From positions 1 through 15,629 of the forward strand of contig JAIXYF010000465.1 in the NCBI GenBank assembly GCA_027490345.1: a DNA stretch of 15,629 nucleotides, given 5' to 3'. Position 1 is the first letter of the stretch. Each line of letters opens with the position of its first letter. The position numbers and the translations under genes were made by a program. Source of the stretch: Novosphingobium sp. GTDB taxonomy: Bacteria > Pseudomonadota > Alphaproteobacteria > Sphingomonadales > Sphingomonadaceae. Below are positions 6,113-13,690 of the stretch, one piece after another. The notes under the pieces are model-generated. The model was not told the DNA's origin, searched no databases, and saw only the letters and a program-made list of their open reading frames with translations.

Positions 6113-7918
6113 ATGATTGCAGGTTTTGCCCGGAAGCGCCGGGTGATCGCCGGGGTACTGGCCCTTGCGGCCCTGCTTTCGGGTTGCGCCGCGCCGCGTG
6201 GGGGCAGGGGCGGGAGCACCGAACTTGGCTCGGCTCTTGCTCCGGTCGCGCCGGTCGAAGTGGCGGTCCTCGCGCTCAATGATTTCCATGGCCATCTCGA
6301 ACCGCCGCGCCAGAGCGTGGGCATGCCCGATGGGCAGGGCAGCACTGCGCAAGTCCCCGCAGGCGGCGCGGCCTGGTTGGCCAGCGCGCTCGATGCATTG
6401 CGCGCGCGCCATGCCCATACGCTGACTGTGGCGGCGGGTGACATGATCAGCGCCTCGCCGCTGGCATCCTCGCTGTTTCTCGATGAACCTGCTGTCGAAG
6501 TGCTCAGCCGCATCGGCCTCGATTATGCGGCGGTGGGGAACCACGAATTCGACCGGGGCACGCGCGAACTGCTGCGGATGCAGGCGGGCGGGTGCGAGAA
6601 GCTGACCTTGCGCGAACCGTGCCAGCTTGAACGCTTTGGCGGCGCGCGGTTTCAGTATCTGGCGGCCAGCACGCGCACGGCGGCAGGCGCGCCGCTGTTT
6701 CCCGCCAGCGCAATCCGCACGTTCGGCACCGGGGTGCGGCAAGTGAAAGTCGGCGTGATCGGGCTGACGCTGAAAGGCACGCCCACGCTGGTCAATCCCG
6801 CCGGGATCGCTGATCTGACTTTTGCCGACGAGGCGGACACGATCAACGCCGAAGTGCCCCGGCTAAAGGCGCAAGGCGCCGATGCGGTGATCGTGCTGAT
6901 CCATCAGGGCGGCCGCGCGGCGGGTCTGCCCGATCCCAATGGCTGCACGGGCTTCGATGGGGAAATCCTGCCGATCCTGGGCCGGCTTGCGCCCGAAATC
7001 AGCGGCGCCGTCGATCTGGTCGTTTCGGGCCACACCCACGCCGATTATGTGTGCGAGCTGCCCACCGCCGATCCGGCTCGCCCGGTGCTGCTCACCAGCG
7101 CGGGGCAATATGGCAAGGAACTGACCGAGATCACCTTGACCATCGATCCGGCGCTCCACCGCGTCACGGCGCGCCGCGCGCGCAATCTGATCGTGCAATC
7201 GCAGCCCTTCACATCGGCCCGGGGGCCGGTCGTGCGTTCCGCGCTGGTGCCGCAATACACACCGCGCGGCGATATTGCGGCCTATGTCCAGCGTTATGTC
7301 GATGCGGCCGAGGTCTTTGCCACGCGGCCTGTGGGCAAGCTGGCAGGGCCAGCTGCGCGGGGTGAAGGCGGCATGGGCGGGCCGCTGGGCAATCTGATCG
7401 CCGATGCGCAGCTTTTCGCCACGCGTTCGGTCGGCGCGCAGATGGCGCTGATGAACCCGTTCGGCATTCGCGCCGCGCTAGTGCCTGCCAGCGATGGTAC
7501 GGTCACATTCGGCGATATCTATCTGGCGCAGCCCTTTGGCGGCGCGCTGATCACGCAAACCATGACCGGCGCTGAAATCAAGGCGGTGCTGGAACAGGGC
7601 TTCGATGATGTCGGACCGGATCAGGCGCTCGCCCCATCAGCCGGGTTTGCTTATCGTATCGATCGCCGCCAGCCTGTGGGCAGCCGGGTCATTTCGATCA
7701 CGCTGGGCGGCAAGCGGCTCGATCCCGCCGCCACCTACCGCGTGACGATGAACGCCTTCCTGGCAATGGGCGGCGATGGGTTCACCGTGTTCACGGCCGG
7801 GCACGACGCGCTGACCGGGCCGCTCGATATCGAAGCGCTGGAGGCACTGCTGCGCAGTGCCCCGCGCCTTGCTGTGCCAATGGAGCCGCGCGTTACCGTT
7901 TCGGCGGCCAGGGAATGA
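6113..7918 (+). CDS. 5'-nucleotidase-family metallophosphoesterase lipoprotein
   Basis: A 601-residue periplasmic enzyme of the UshA/5'-nucleotidase family, likely releasing phosphate from nucleotides. The N-terminus is a lipoprotein signal peptide with lipobox LLSGC and lipidated Cys25. The dinuclear-metal phosphoesterase domain shows LNDFHGHLEP (D57, H59), AAGDM (D110), VGNHEFDRG (N143, H144), LIHQGG (H264) and SGHTH (H307, H309). The C-terminal substrate domain (~365-590) contains MGGPLGNLIADA, MNPFGIRAAL (447-456) and GGDGFTVF (553-560). Usual length is 520-650 residues. ATG 6113 follows a GGAGCGG site. The gene is divergent from the TetR gene, and its last 26 bp overlap the opposing DUF1295 gene. 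Substrate cannot be read from sequence. Confidence 0.93.
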   Translation: MIAGFARKRRVIAGVLALAALLSGCAAPRGGRGGSTELGSALAPVAPVEVAVLALNDFHGHLEPPRQSVGMPDGQGSTAQVPAGGAAWLASALDALRARHAHTLTVAAGDMISASPLASSLFLDEPAVEVLSRIGLDYAAVGNHEFDRGTRELLRMQAGGCEKLTLREPCQLERFGGARFQYLAASTRTAAGAPLFPASAIRTFGTGVRQVKVGVIGLTLKGTPTLVNPAGIADLTFADEADTINAEVPRLKAQGADAVIVLIHQGGRAAGLPDPNGCTGFDGEILPILGRLAPEISGAVDLVVSGHTHADYVCELPTADPARPVLLTSAGQYGKELTEITLTIDPALHRVTARRARNLIVQSQPFTSARGPVVRSALVPQYTPRGDIAAYVQRYVDAAEVFATRPVGKLAGPAARGEGGMGGPLGNLIADAQLFATRSVGAQMALMNPFGIRAALVPASDGTVTFGDIYLAQPFGGALITQTMTGAEIKAVLEQGFDDVGPDQALAPSAGFAYRIDRRQPVGSRVISITLGGKRLDPAATYRVTMNAFLAMGGDGFTVFTAGHDALTGPLDIEALEALLRSAPRLAVPMEPRVTVSAARE

Positions 7919-8690
7919 AGCCCGAGGTGCGGCGCACATATTCGGCATAATCTGGCCGCCGCTGGACAAGGCCCTTCTCCAACAGCGGCTTGCCCGACCA
8001 GCGGGTGAGCGTGAATGTGAGGAACAACGGCCCGGCCAGCGATGCCAGAGCGACTGTCGGTCCGGCCTCCGCCGCTGCCAGCCAGATGCCCCACCACACG
8101 CAGGCATCGCCGAAATAGTTGGGGTGACGGGTATAGCGCCACAGGCCGGTATTCAAAACCTTGCCCTTGCTGGCAGGATCGGCACGGAAACGGGTGAGCT
8201 GCGCATCGCCGATGGTTTCAAAGCCGAAGCCCAGCAGCCAGAGCGCTGCGCCAGCCATGGCCAGTGGCCCGATGGCGGCATTGCCGCTGGCCAGCACGCC
8301 CACTTGTGCGGGGAGGCAGGTGACATAAAGCAGCACCGCCTGCACCGCGAACACTTGCGCCGCAGCCGCGCCATAGCGGCCCGCCTTGCGCGCCTTGCCC
8401 AGCATCCGGGCATAGCGCACATCTTCGCCATGCGCGCGCCAGCGGGTGTAGAGATGCCAGCCCAGCCGTGCGCCCCAGATCAGCGCCATTGCCGCGATCA
8501 GAGTGGCACGCGGGCCCTTTTCCGCCGCCTGCATCCAGGCAGAAACCGCCAGCACCGCCATGGCCGCGCCCCACACCGCATCGATAAAGCTGACATCGCC
8601 GATCCGCGCCGCAGCCCGCGCCAGCAGCGCCATCATCACAGCCAGCGCCAGTGCGTTGATCAGCATCGCTTCTGGTAGGCCTTCAAGCAT
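7893..8690 (-). CDS. DUF1295 / steroid 5-alpha-reductase-like membrane protein
   Basis: A 265-residue polytopic inner membrane protein with about six or seven hydrophobic segments. The family signature lies in the C-terminal third: TGLWRYTRHPNYFGDACVWW, followed by WSGKPLLEKGLVQRRPDYAEYVRRTSGFIPWPPK at the end (quoted in parts; the last segment spans the final ~35 residues). DUF1295 proteins resemble C-terminal domains of steroid reductases and isoprenylcysteine methyltransferases; the bacterial substrate is unknown. The ATG at 8690 overlaps the end of the upstream acyltransferase by eight bases (ATGCTTGA), so the two are translationally coupled. A TTG at 8705 would extend it by five residues. 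Its 3' end overlaps the convergent nucleotidase gene. Confidence 0.9.
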   Translation of the reverse strand: MLEGLPEAMLINALALAVMMALLARAAARIGDVSFIDAVWGAAMAVLAVSAWMQAAEKGPRATLIAAMALIWGARLGWHLYTRWRAHGEDVRYARMLGKARKAGRYGAAAAQVFAVQAVLLYVTCLPAQVGVLASGNAAIGPLAMAGAALWLLGFGFETIGDAQLTRFRADPASKGKVLNTGLWRYTRHPNYFGDACVWWGIWLAAAEAGPTVALASLAGPLFLTFTLTRWSGKPLLEKGLVQRRPDYAEYVRRTSGFIPWPPKR

Positions 8691-9309
8691 CAAACATCCT
8701 CGCAAAGTCCTTGATCCCGCGCTCCGGGTGTTTGGGTGTCACGCTCTGATAAATTTCGGCCACCTGCTGCATATCGGCTTTGTAATCGCCCGTCGGCATG
8801 ATCGCGGGGCCAAGCCCGCCGATCTTGCGGCCATAATCCATCATCCCGATCACCAGCGGCACCTGTGCACCAACGGCAATATGATAGAAGCCCGTGCGCC
8901 ACTGGGCTACTGCGCTGCGCGTGCCCTCGGGGGCAATGGTCAGGGCAAACCGGTCCCGCCGGGCAAATTCGGCGATCATGGCATCGACCACATTGTGCCG
9001 CGCCGAACGATTGATCGAAATGCCGCCCATGTCGCGCATGAAACCGCCCATCGGCCAGCGAAACAGACTGTCTTTGGCCATGAAATGAGCATCGATCCCC
9101 AGCTCGTTTACCAGCCCAAGAAAATAGACGAAATCCCAGTTCGAAGTGTGCGGCGCCGCGATGATCACATAGCGCCCGCCCGGCGGCGGTGTGCCCACCG
9201 CTTTCCAGCCCTGCATCCGATAGAAACCGAGCAGCGCCCGCTTCACCACGCGCGAAGGCAAACTGGCCCCCCTTCCGCCCGGACCGCTTTCCAGCACTCC
9301 TCCGCTCAT
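8683..9309 (-). CDS. Lysophospholipid acyltransferase family protein (PlsC-like)
   Basis: A 208-residue member of the glycerolipid acyltransferase superfamily, predicted to move an acyl chain onto a lipid hydroxyl at the inner membrane. The HX4D catalytic motif is H54-TSNW-D59 in APHTSNWDF, and the third motif is APEGTRS (E128-R131). Motif II is plausible as GGISINRSA. It is shorter than typical PlsC (about 240-250), and the N-terminus has no strong membrane helix. The ATG at 9309 follows an AGGGAG site on the minus strand. It is the first gene of a two-gene unit with the DUF1295 protein, and divergent from the MarR-pump operon across 136 bp. The acceptor is unknown. Confidence 0.9.
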   Translation of the reverse strand: MSGGVLESGPGGRGASLPSRVVKRALLGFYRMQGWKAVGTPPPGGRYVIIAAPHTSNWDFVYFLGLVNELGIDAHFMAKDSLFRWPMGGFMRDMGGISINRSARHNVVDAMIAEFARRDRFALTIAPEGTRSAVAQWRTGFYHIAVGAQVPLVIGMMDYGRKIGGLGPAIMPTGDYKADMQQVAEIYQSVTPKHPERGIKDFARMFDA

Positions 9310-9410
9310 TCATCTTTCTCCCTCGCGAAATGTTTAGCGAGCATGGACCGTCTTGTCGAAGGGAACGCAGCGCGCCGGATTGCCCCTTCAGGTCGCGGCT
9401 TTTGCTAGCG

Positions 9411-9446
9411 TTGACTATAATAAGCATAGTTATTATCATCAGGGCA
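9411..9446 (+). promoter_or_regulatory. MarR-gene promoter with palindromic operator
   Basis: TTGACT (9411-9416) and TATCAT (9434-9439) are spaced by 17 bp, a good sigma-70 type promoter. Between and overlapping them lies a perfect inverted repeat ATAATAA/TTATTAT (9417-9423 and 9430-9436) with a six-base centre, 20 bp in all, of the AT-rich kind MarR proteins bind. A start seven bases after the -10 falls on 9446, the A of the MarR ATG. Autorepression of the emrRAB-like operon is the natural inference. Confidence 0.75.
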
Positions 9447-9910
9447 TGCAAAACAACATCGCGTTCCTCACCTCCGACGTCAGCCGTCTCCTGCGCAAGC
9501 GTTTCGATGTCGTCAGCCGCCGATTTGGCGTCACCGGGCCGCAGTGGCGCATGCTGGCCGCGCTGCGTCGCACGCCCGGGGTCAATCAGGGCGCGCTGGC
9601 GCAGTGGCTGGAAGTGGAAGCGATCACGGCCGGCCGGATGATCGATCGGCTGGAGAAGGCCGGGATGGTCGAGCGCCAGGCCGATCCCCATGATCGCCGC
9701 GCCTGGCGCCTGTTCCTCACCGATGCAGCCATTCCGCTGCTCGATGAACTGTTCACCTGCGCGACCGAGGTGTTTGACGAAGCGCTGCACGGCTTTGCGC
9801 CTGCCGAAAGCGCCTTGCTGCTGGCCCTGCTCGAACGCGTGCGCGCCAATCTGCTTGAGGAAACGCCGCCGGAACGAGCCATTGCGGAAGGAGCACTGGC
9901 GCATGGCTGA
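9446..9910 (+). CDS. MarR-family transcriptional regulator (EmrR-like)
   Basis: A 154-residue winged-helix regulator. The domain runs from about residue 28 to 95: VTGPQWRMLAALRRTPGVNQGALAQWL, then the recognition helix in ITAGRMIDRLEKAGMVERQ, then the wing DPHDRRAWRLFLT, whose D-x-R-R is the MarR signature. Dimerisation helices flank it. The ATG at 9446 is chosen because it fits the usual N-terminus; no upstream Shine-Dalgarno is possible (AGGG ends one base before the ATG), which matches a leaderless transcript. It overlaps the emrA-like gene by eight bases (ATGGCTGA), so pump and regulator are co-expressed. It most likely represses its own operon and is released by a toxic compound. Confidence 0.93.
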   Translation: MQNNIAFLTSDVSRLLRKRFDVVSRRFGVTGPQWRMLAALRRTPGVNQGALAQWLEVEAITAGRMIDRLEKAGMVERQADPHDRRAWRLFLTDAAIPLLDELFTCATEVFDEALHGFAPAESALLLALLERVRANLLEETPPERAIAEGALAHG

Positions 9911-11003
9911 GGCGGATCCCTTCAAGCCCGCAGCCGCCGATGCCTCCGCCGCCGCGCCGCGCAAGGCCGCGCGCGCCAAGCTGCTGCGGCTCGTCGTCCT
10001 GCTGCTCGTTCCGGCGCTGGTTGTGGGCGGTACGCTGCTGTGGTGGTTCGGCAGCCCGGGCGAGGTTTCGACTGACAATGCCTATATAAAGCAGGACATC
10101 GTCTCCATCGGCGGCGAAGTGAACGGCCTCGTCGTGGCGGTGAATGTGCGCGAGAACCAGCAGGTCAAGGCGGGCGATGTGCTGTTCCGCATTGATCCGG
10201 CCGCGTTCGAAGTGGCGATCCGCCAAGCCGACGCGCAGATTGCTGCGGCGCAGGCCAATGTGACGGCACTGTCCGCCGATATCGGCGCCAACGCGGCCAA
10301 TATTGCCGGCGTGCGCGATGATCTGGCGCTGGCTGAGGCGCAATATGCGCGCGAAAAGGCGCTGCAGGACCGGGGTTTCAACACCCGGGCGCGGATGGAC
10401 GAGGCGCAGCACGCCGTCGCCGCCGCGCGGGATCGGCTTGCCGCCGTTGGTGCCGAAGTGGCAAAGGCCCGCGCGCAGCTGGCCACGGGTGCGCAAGTGC
10501 CTGGGCTCAATCCGCAAGTCGCCGCCGCGCAGGCGCTTCGCGCCAAGGCCGCGCTCGATATGGCGCGCACCGTGGTCCGCGCGCCGGTGGCGGGCCGGGT
10601 CACGCAAGTAAACCGCCTGCAGATCGGCCAGATGGTGTTTGCCGGTGTGCCGATGCTTTCGATTGTGCGCGCGGGCGGGGCGCGCGTGGAAGCGAACTTC
10701 AAGGAAACCGATCTGGCGCGCATGCGTTCCGGCCAGCCTGCCGAAGTGACGCTGGATGCCTATCCAGGGCTCAGGCTCAAGGGCCATGTCGACAGCATTG
10801 GCGCGGGCACCGGATCCGAATTTTCGGTGCTTCCGGCGCAGAATGCCACGGGCAACTGGGTGAAAGTGACGCAGCGCGTGCCGGTGCGCATTGCCCTTGA
10901 TAGCGCAAGCGGGGCCAATCAGGCTGGGGGCAATCAGGCTGACGACAGGCCGCTGATCGCTGGCCTGAGCGCGAACGTGACGGTCCATGTCGGGAGCAAA
11001 TAA
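9903..11003 (+). CDS. HlyD/EmrA-type membrane fusion protein
   Basis: The periplasmic adaptor of a tripartite drug efflux pump, 366 residues. A Pro/Ala-rich cytoplasmic start is followed by one transmembrane helix (about 26-48). Then STDNAYIKQDIVSIGGEVNGLV (split across 56-77) opens the lipoyl/barrel-sandwich half, with the classical VNVRENQQVKAGDVLFRIDP. A long alpha-hairpin rich in Ala, Gln and Glu (~103-215) comes next, then TVVRAPVAGRVTQVNRLQIGQ returning to the lipoyl half, and the beta-barrel with ARVEANFKETDLARM. It starts inside the MarR gene and its stop overlaps the pump gene start, so all three are coupled. A short tandem repeat sits near the C-terminus. No outer-membrane TolC partner is in the window. 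Confidence 0.94.
   Translation: MAEADPFKPAAADASAAAPRKAARAKLLRLVVLLLVPALVVGGTLLWWFGSPGEVSTDNAYIKQDIVSIGGEVNGLVVAVNVRENQQVKAGDVLFRIDPAAFEVAIRQADAQIAAAQANVTALSADIGANAANIAGVRDDLALAEAQYAREKALQDRGFNTRARMDEAQHAVAAARDRLAAVGAEVAKARAQLATGAQVPGLNPQVAAAQALRAKAALDMARTVVRAPVAGRVTQVNRLQIGQMVFAGVPMLSIVRAGGARVEANFKETDLARMRSGQPAEVTLDAYPGLRLKGHVDSIGAGTGSEFSVLPAQNATGNWVKVTQRVPVRIALDSASGANQAGGNQADDRPLIAGLSANVTVHVGSK
10914..10943 (+). repeat. In-frame 15-bp tandem duplication
   Basis: Two adjacent 15-bp units (10914-10928 and 10929-10943) share the core CAATCAGGCTG and encode ANQAG-GNQAD. They lie in a loop near the end of the membrane fusion protein and look like a recent slippage duplication that kept the frame. 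Confidence 0.75.
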
Positions 11004-12543
11004 TCCCGGCCAGCCAGCGGCCATGGTGGTAAAACACAGGCCGCTGCTGTTCACTGCGGTGATGGCCGCGATGATCATGCAGGTGCTGGATACCACCATC
11101 GCCAATGTCGCGCTGCCGCATATGCAAGCCTCGCTTTCGGCCACGCAGGAAACGATCAGCTGGGTGCTGACGAGCTATGTGCTGGCTTCTGCCGTGGCGC
11201 TGCCCTTGGGCGGCTGGCTGGTGGACCGCTTCGGCATTCGCGCCGTGTTCACGCTTTCAGTCGCCGCTTTCACGGCGGCTTCGATCTTGTGCGGGCTGGC
11301 GCAAAGCCTGGAACAGATGGTCGCTTTCCGCGTGATTCAGGGCGTGGGCGGGGCGTTTCTTGCGCCGTTCGCGCAGACCGTGATGCTCAATGCCAGCTCT
11401 GCTGAGGAGCGGCCGAGGATGATGGCGCTGTTTACCCAAGGGGTGATGCTGGGGCCCATCGCAGGGCCGCTGCTGGGCGGCTACATCACCGAAAGCTATT
11501 CGTGGCGCTGGGTGTTCTTCATCAATGTGCCCATTGGTCTCGCCGCGGGCTTTGTGCTGTGGTGGCTGCTGCCGCGCGGCGATGCCATCCGGCGCCCGAT
11601 CGACATGACCGGCTGGCTGCTCGTTGCCCTTGCGCTCTCCTCGTTCCAGCTCATGCTTGATCGCGGCCCTTCGCAGGATTGGTTCAGCAGCCCTGAAGTG
11701 GTGACCTATGCGGTGATCTGGGCCTGTTCGGCGTGGATGGCCGTGGTCCACCTCTTCACCACCGAACGCCCGCTGTTTCCGGGGCGGCTGTTTGCCGATG
11801 CCAATTTCGTCGCCAGCCTGGTCTTCATGTTTCTGATCGGCTGCGTGATGATGGCGGTGCTGGCGCTGCTGCCGGGGCTGCTTCAGGGGATCTATGGCTA
11901 TCCGGCGGTCGATGCCGGCTGGCTGCTCGCGCCGCGCGGGCTGGGCCTGCTGGCCACGATCACGCTGCTGGGGCGCTGGATCACGAAAATGGATCCGCGC
12001 ATTGCGCTCACCATCGGCATGGGGCTTTCGGGCTGGTCGCTGTGGCTGATGTCGGGATGGTCGCCTGATATGCCGATGGCGCCGATTTTCATCACCGGCC
12101 TCATTCAAGGGGTGGGCATCAGCTTCACGATCATGCCGATCAACCTCATCGCCTTTGCCACGCTGCCGCCCGAACTGCGCACCGATGCGGCCGGGCTCAA
12201 CAATCTGATGCGCTCGATCGGTGCTTCGATCGGGATTGCGGTGTGCACATTCATGCTGGCGCGCAGCATGCAGGTGAACCATGCCGAGATGGGCGCGCAG
12301 ATCACGCGGATGAGCGTGCCGTTCGATCTGGACCGGATCACGGCCTATGGCGGCATGTCCGAGGCGGGGATGCGGGTGGTTGATGGCATGGTCAACCGGC
12401 AGGCGGCGATGGTCGGCTATCTCAACGATTTCTATCTGATGGGGCTGCTGTGCTGGGCGTCGATTCCGGTGCTGTTCTTCGTAAAGGCCGGGAAGTCTGC
12501 CCCGGCAGCGGCCCCGCAGATGGCGGCTGCGGCGGATCATTGA
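10987..12543 (+). CDS. DHA2-family multidrug efflux MFS transporter (EmrB-like)
   Basis: The inner membrane, proton-driven component of the EmrAB-type pump, 518 residues with about 14 hydrophobic segments. DHA2 motifs are clear: VLDTTIANVALP (33-44), WVLTSYVL (59-66), GGWLVDRFGIR (75-85), FRVIQGVGGA, the motif C antiporter stretch GVMLGPIAGPLLGGYI (152-167) and WRWVFFINVP. A large loop near 435-465 (VNHAEMGAQ ... VNRQAAMVGYLNDF) is typical of EmrB near the last helices. The ATG at 10987 overlaps the adaptor gene by 17 bp; an in-frame ATG at 11023 would remove the overlap, and neither has a strong ribosome binding site. Exported substrate unknown; hydrophobic toxicants are typical. Confidence 0.94.
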   Translation: MSGANNPGQPAAMVVKHRPLLFTAVMAAMIMQVLDTTIANVALPHMQASLSATQETISWVLTSYVLASAVALPLGGWLVDRFGIRAVFTLSVAAFTAASILCGLAQSLEQMVAFRVIQGVGGAFLAPFAQTVMLNASSAEERPRMMALFTQGVMLGPIAGPLLGGYITESYSWRWVFFINVPIGLAAGFVLWWLLPRGDAIRRPIDMTGWLLVALALSSFQLMLDRGPSQDWFSSPEVVTYAVIWACSAWMAVVHLFTTERPLFPGRLFADANFVASLVFMFLIGCVMMAVLALLPGLLQGIYGYPAVDAGWLLAPRGLGLLATITLLGRWITKMDPRIALTIGMGLSGWSLWLMSGWSPDMPMAPIFITGLIQGVGISFTIMPINLIAFATLPPELRTDAAGLNNLMRSIGASIGIAVCTFMLARSMQVNHAEMGAQITRMSVPFDLDRITAYGGMSEAGMRVVDGMVNRQAAMVGYLNDFYLMGLLCWASIPVLFFVKAGKSAPAAAPQMAAAADH

Positions 12544-12583
12544 GCGGTTGCTGGCAGGGGCGCCGGGGTCTATCGCCTCTCCC

Positions 12584-13006
12584 ATGGCCTTGATTTCCAA
12601 TCCGAAGCTCGCGTGGATCCTCCGTTGCGGCTGGTACGGCAAGTGCCCGCGCTGCGGCGAAGGGCACATGTTCGGCGGCTGGCTCAAGCTGGCGAAGACC
12701 TGTGACCACTGCGGTCTCGATTTCAGCTATGCGCAGACCGACGATGGCCCGGCGTTCTTTGCGCTGTGCATCACCGCGTTCCCGCTGGTGTTCGTGGTCG
12801 TCTATGTGCAAGTGAAGTTCGATCCGCCGTGGTGGGTCCACGTGTTCACCTCTGTGCCGATCCTCGTGCTGGGCTGCGTTGCCACCCTGCGCCCGTTCAA
12901 GGGCTGGCTGGCGGCCTCGCAATATGTGAACCATGCGGTGGAAGCGGGCACCGAAGGCCTCTGGGCTGATCTCAACGCGCGCCAGAAGGCCGACGAGAAG
13001 CCCTAA
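12584..13006 (+). CDS. DUF983 zinc-ribbon membrane protein
   Basis: A 140-residue inner membrane protein of the DUF983 family, common in alphaproteobacteria. The N-terminal half has two CxxC pairs, KCPRCGEGHMF (C21, C24) and TCDHCGLDFSYAQTDDGPAFF (C40, C43), probably binding zinc. Two hydrophobic segments follow (about 58-77 and 85-101), with an alpha-helical tail ending at KADEKP. Function is unknown, though relatives occur near cytochrome oxidase assembly genes. The ATG at 12584 is chosen over a TTG at 12548; its ribosome binding site is poor. It lies 40 bp behind the efflux pump and may be read from the same transcript. Its TAA stop overlaps the stop of the opposing GST gene by four bases (CTAA). 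Confidence 0.9.
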   Translation: MALISNPKLAWILRCGWYGKCPRCGEGHMFGGWLKLAKTCDHCGLDFSYAQTDDGPAFFALCITAFPLVFVVVYVQVKFDPPWWVHVFTSVPILVLGCVATLRPFKGWLAASQYVNHAVEAGTEGLWADLNARQKADEKP

Positions 13007-13686
13007 GCCTTGCGGTAATCCGCCACGATTTCGCCCGCTGCGGCCAGTTCTTCCTCGTGGCCCGCCTCGCGCCAGGTCTCGGCCAGCGCCGCTGCTTCCC
13101 ATGCCTGCATGGCGGGATGCGCGATCATGTGGTCAACCCAGGCCTGCCCCTTGCCGACATCAAGGCCATACGTGCGGATGCGAAAGGCCACTGGTGCAAA
13201 GAACGCATCGAGCACCGTGAAGGCATCGCCTGCCAGCCAAGGGCCGCCAAAGCGCGCAAGGCCTTCCTCGAAGATCTCGCGCACGCGCGCCACATCGCGC
13301 ACCAGCGCGGGGCGCATCGGGCGCGGCTGGACCCGCACGCCGACGTTCATCGTGCAATCATTGCGCAAGGCCGAAAAGCCGCCGTGCATTTCCGTCACGG
13401 CGCATTGGGCAAAGGCCCGCGCTGCAGGATCGGCCGGCCAGACGCCTGCATGCCGGTCCGCCAGATAGAGCGCGATGCCGAGCGAATCCCACACCTTGGT
13501 TTCCCCATCGAGCAGCACCGGCACCTGCCCCGTGGGCGAGAACGCGCGGAACTCTTCGTAGTTCGAAGGCTTGGTGAAGGGCTCGATCCGGTCATCAAAA
13601 GGAATGCCCAGCCCCTTCATCAGCACCCACGGGCGCAGCGACCAGCTGGAATAGTTCCGGTTCGCGGTGATGAGGGTATAGGCCAC
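13003..13686 (-). CDS. Glutathione S-transferase family protein
   Basis: A 227-residue cytosolic GST. The N-terminal thioredoxin-like domain (~1-80) starts YTLITANRNYSSWSLRPW with serines in the catalytic position, contains GQVPVLLDGE with the cis-proline of the glutathione site, and ends WDSLGIALYLAD, where D67/S68 would bind the glutamyl group. The C-terminal helical domain follows, with PWLAGDAFTVLDAFFAPVAFRIRTYG. It starts at GTG 13686, with GGAG seven bases upstream inside the end of scoB, only four bases after the scoB stop. It is therefore probably the last gene of the scoAB transcript. Substrate is unknown. Class is uncertain; it resembles serine-type zeta/theta-like bacterial GSTs. 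Confidence 0.93.
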   Translation of the reverse strand: MAYTLITANRNYSSWSLRPWVLMKGLGIPFDDRIEPFTKPSNYEEFRAFSPTGQVPVLLDGETKVWDSLGIALYLADRHAGVWPADPAARAFAQCAVTEMHGGFSALRNDCTMNVGVRVQPRPMRPALVRDVARVREIFEEGLARFGGPWLAGDAFTVLDAFFAPVAFRIRTYGLDVGKGQAWVDHMIAHPAMQAWEAAALAETWREAGHEEELAAAGEIVADYRKA

Positions 13687-13690
13687 GGGG

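Noticed and set aside
8690..10078. 462-codon minus-strand frame across the acyltransferase, MarR and adaptor starts
   Set aside because: Overlaps three better-supported genes and crosses a real promoter; no recognisable domain.
9753..11144. 463-codon minus-strand frame opposite the adaptor
   Set aside because: His/Arg-rich antisense shadow created by the third-position GC bias.
11257..12687. 476-codon minus-strand frame opposite the EmrB-like gene
   Set aside because: Very long but composed of Arg, His, Gln and Pro in a shadow pattern, covering the convincing transporter.
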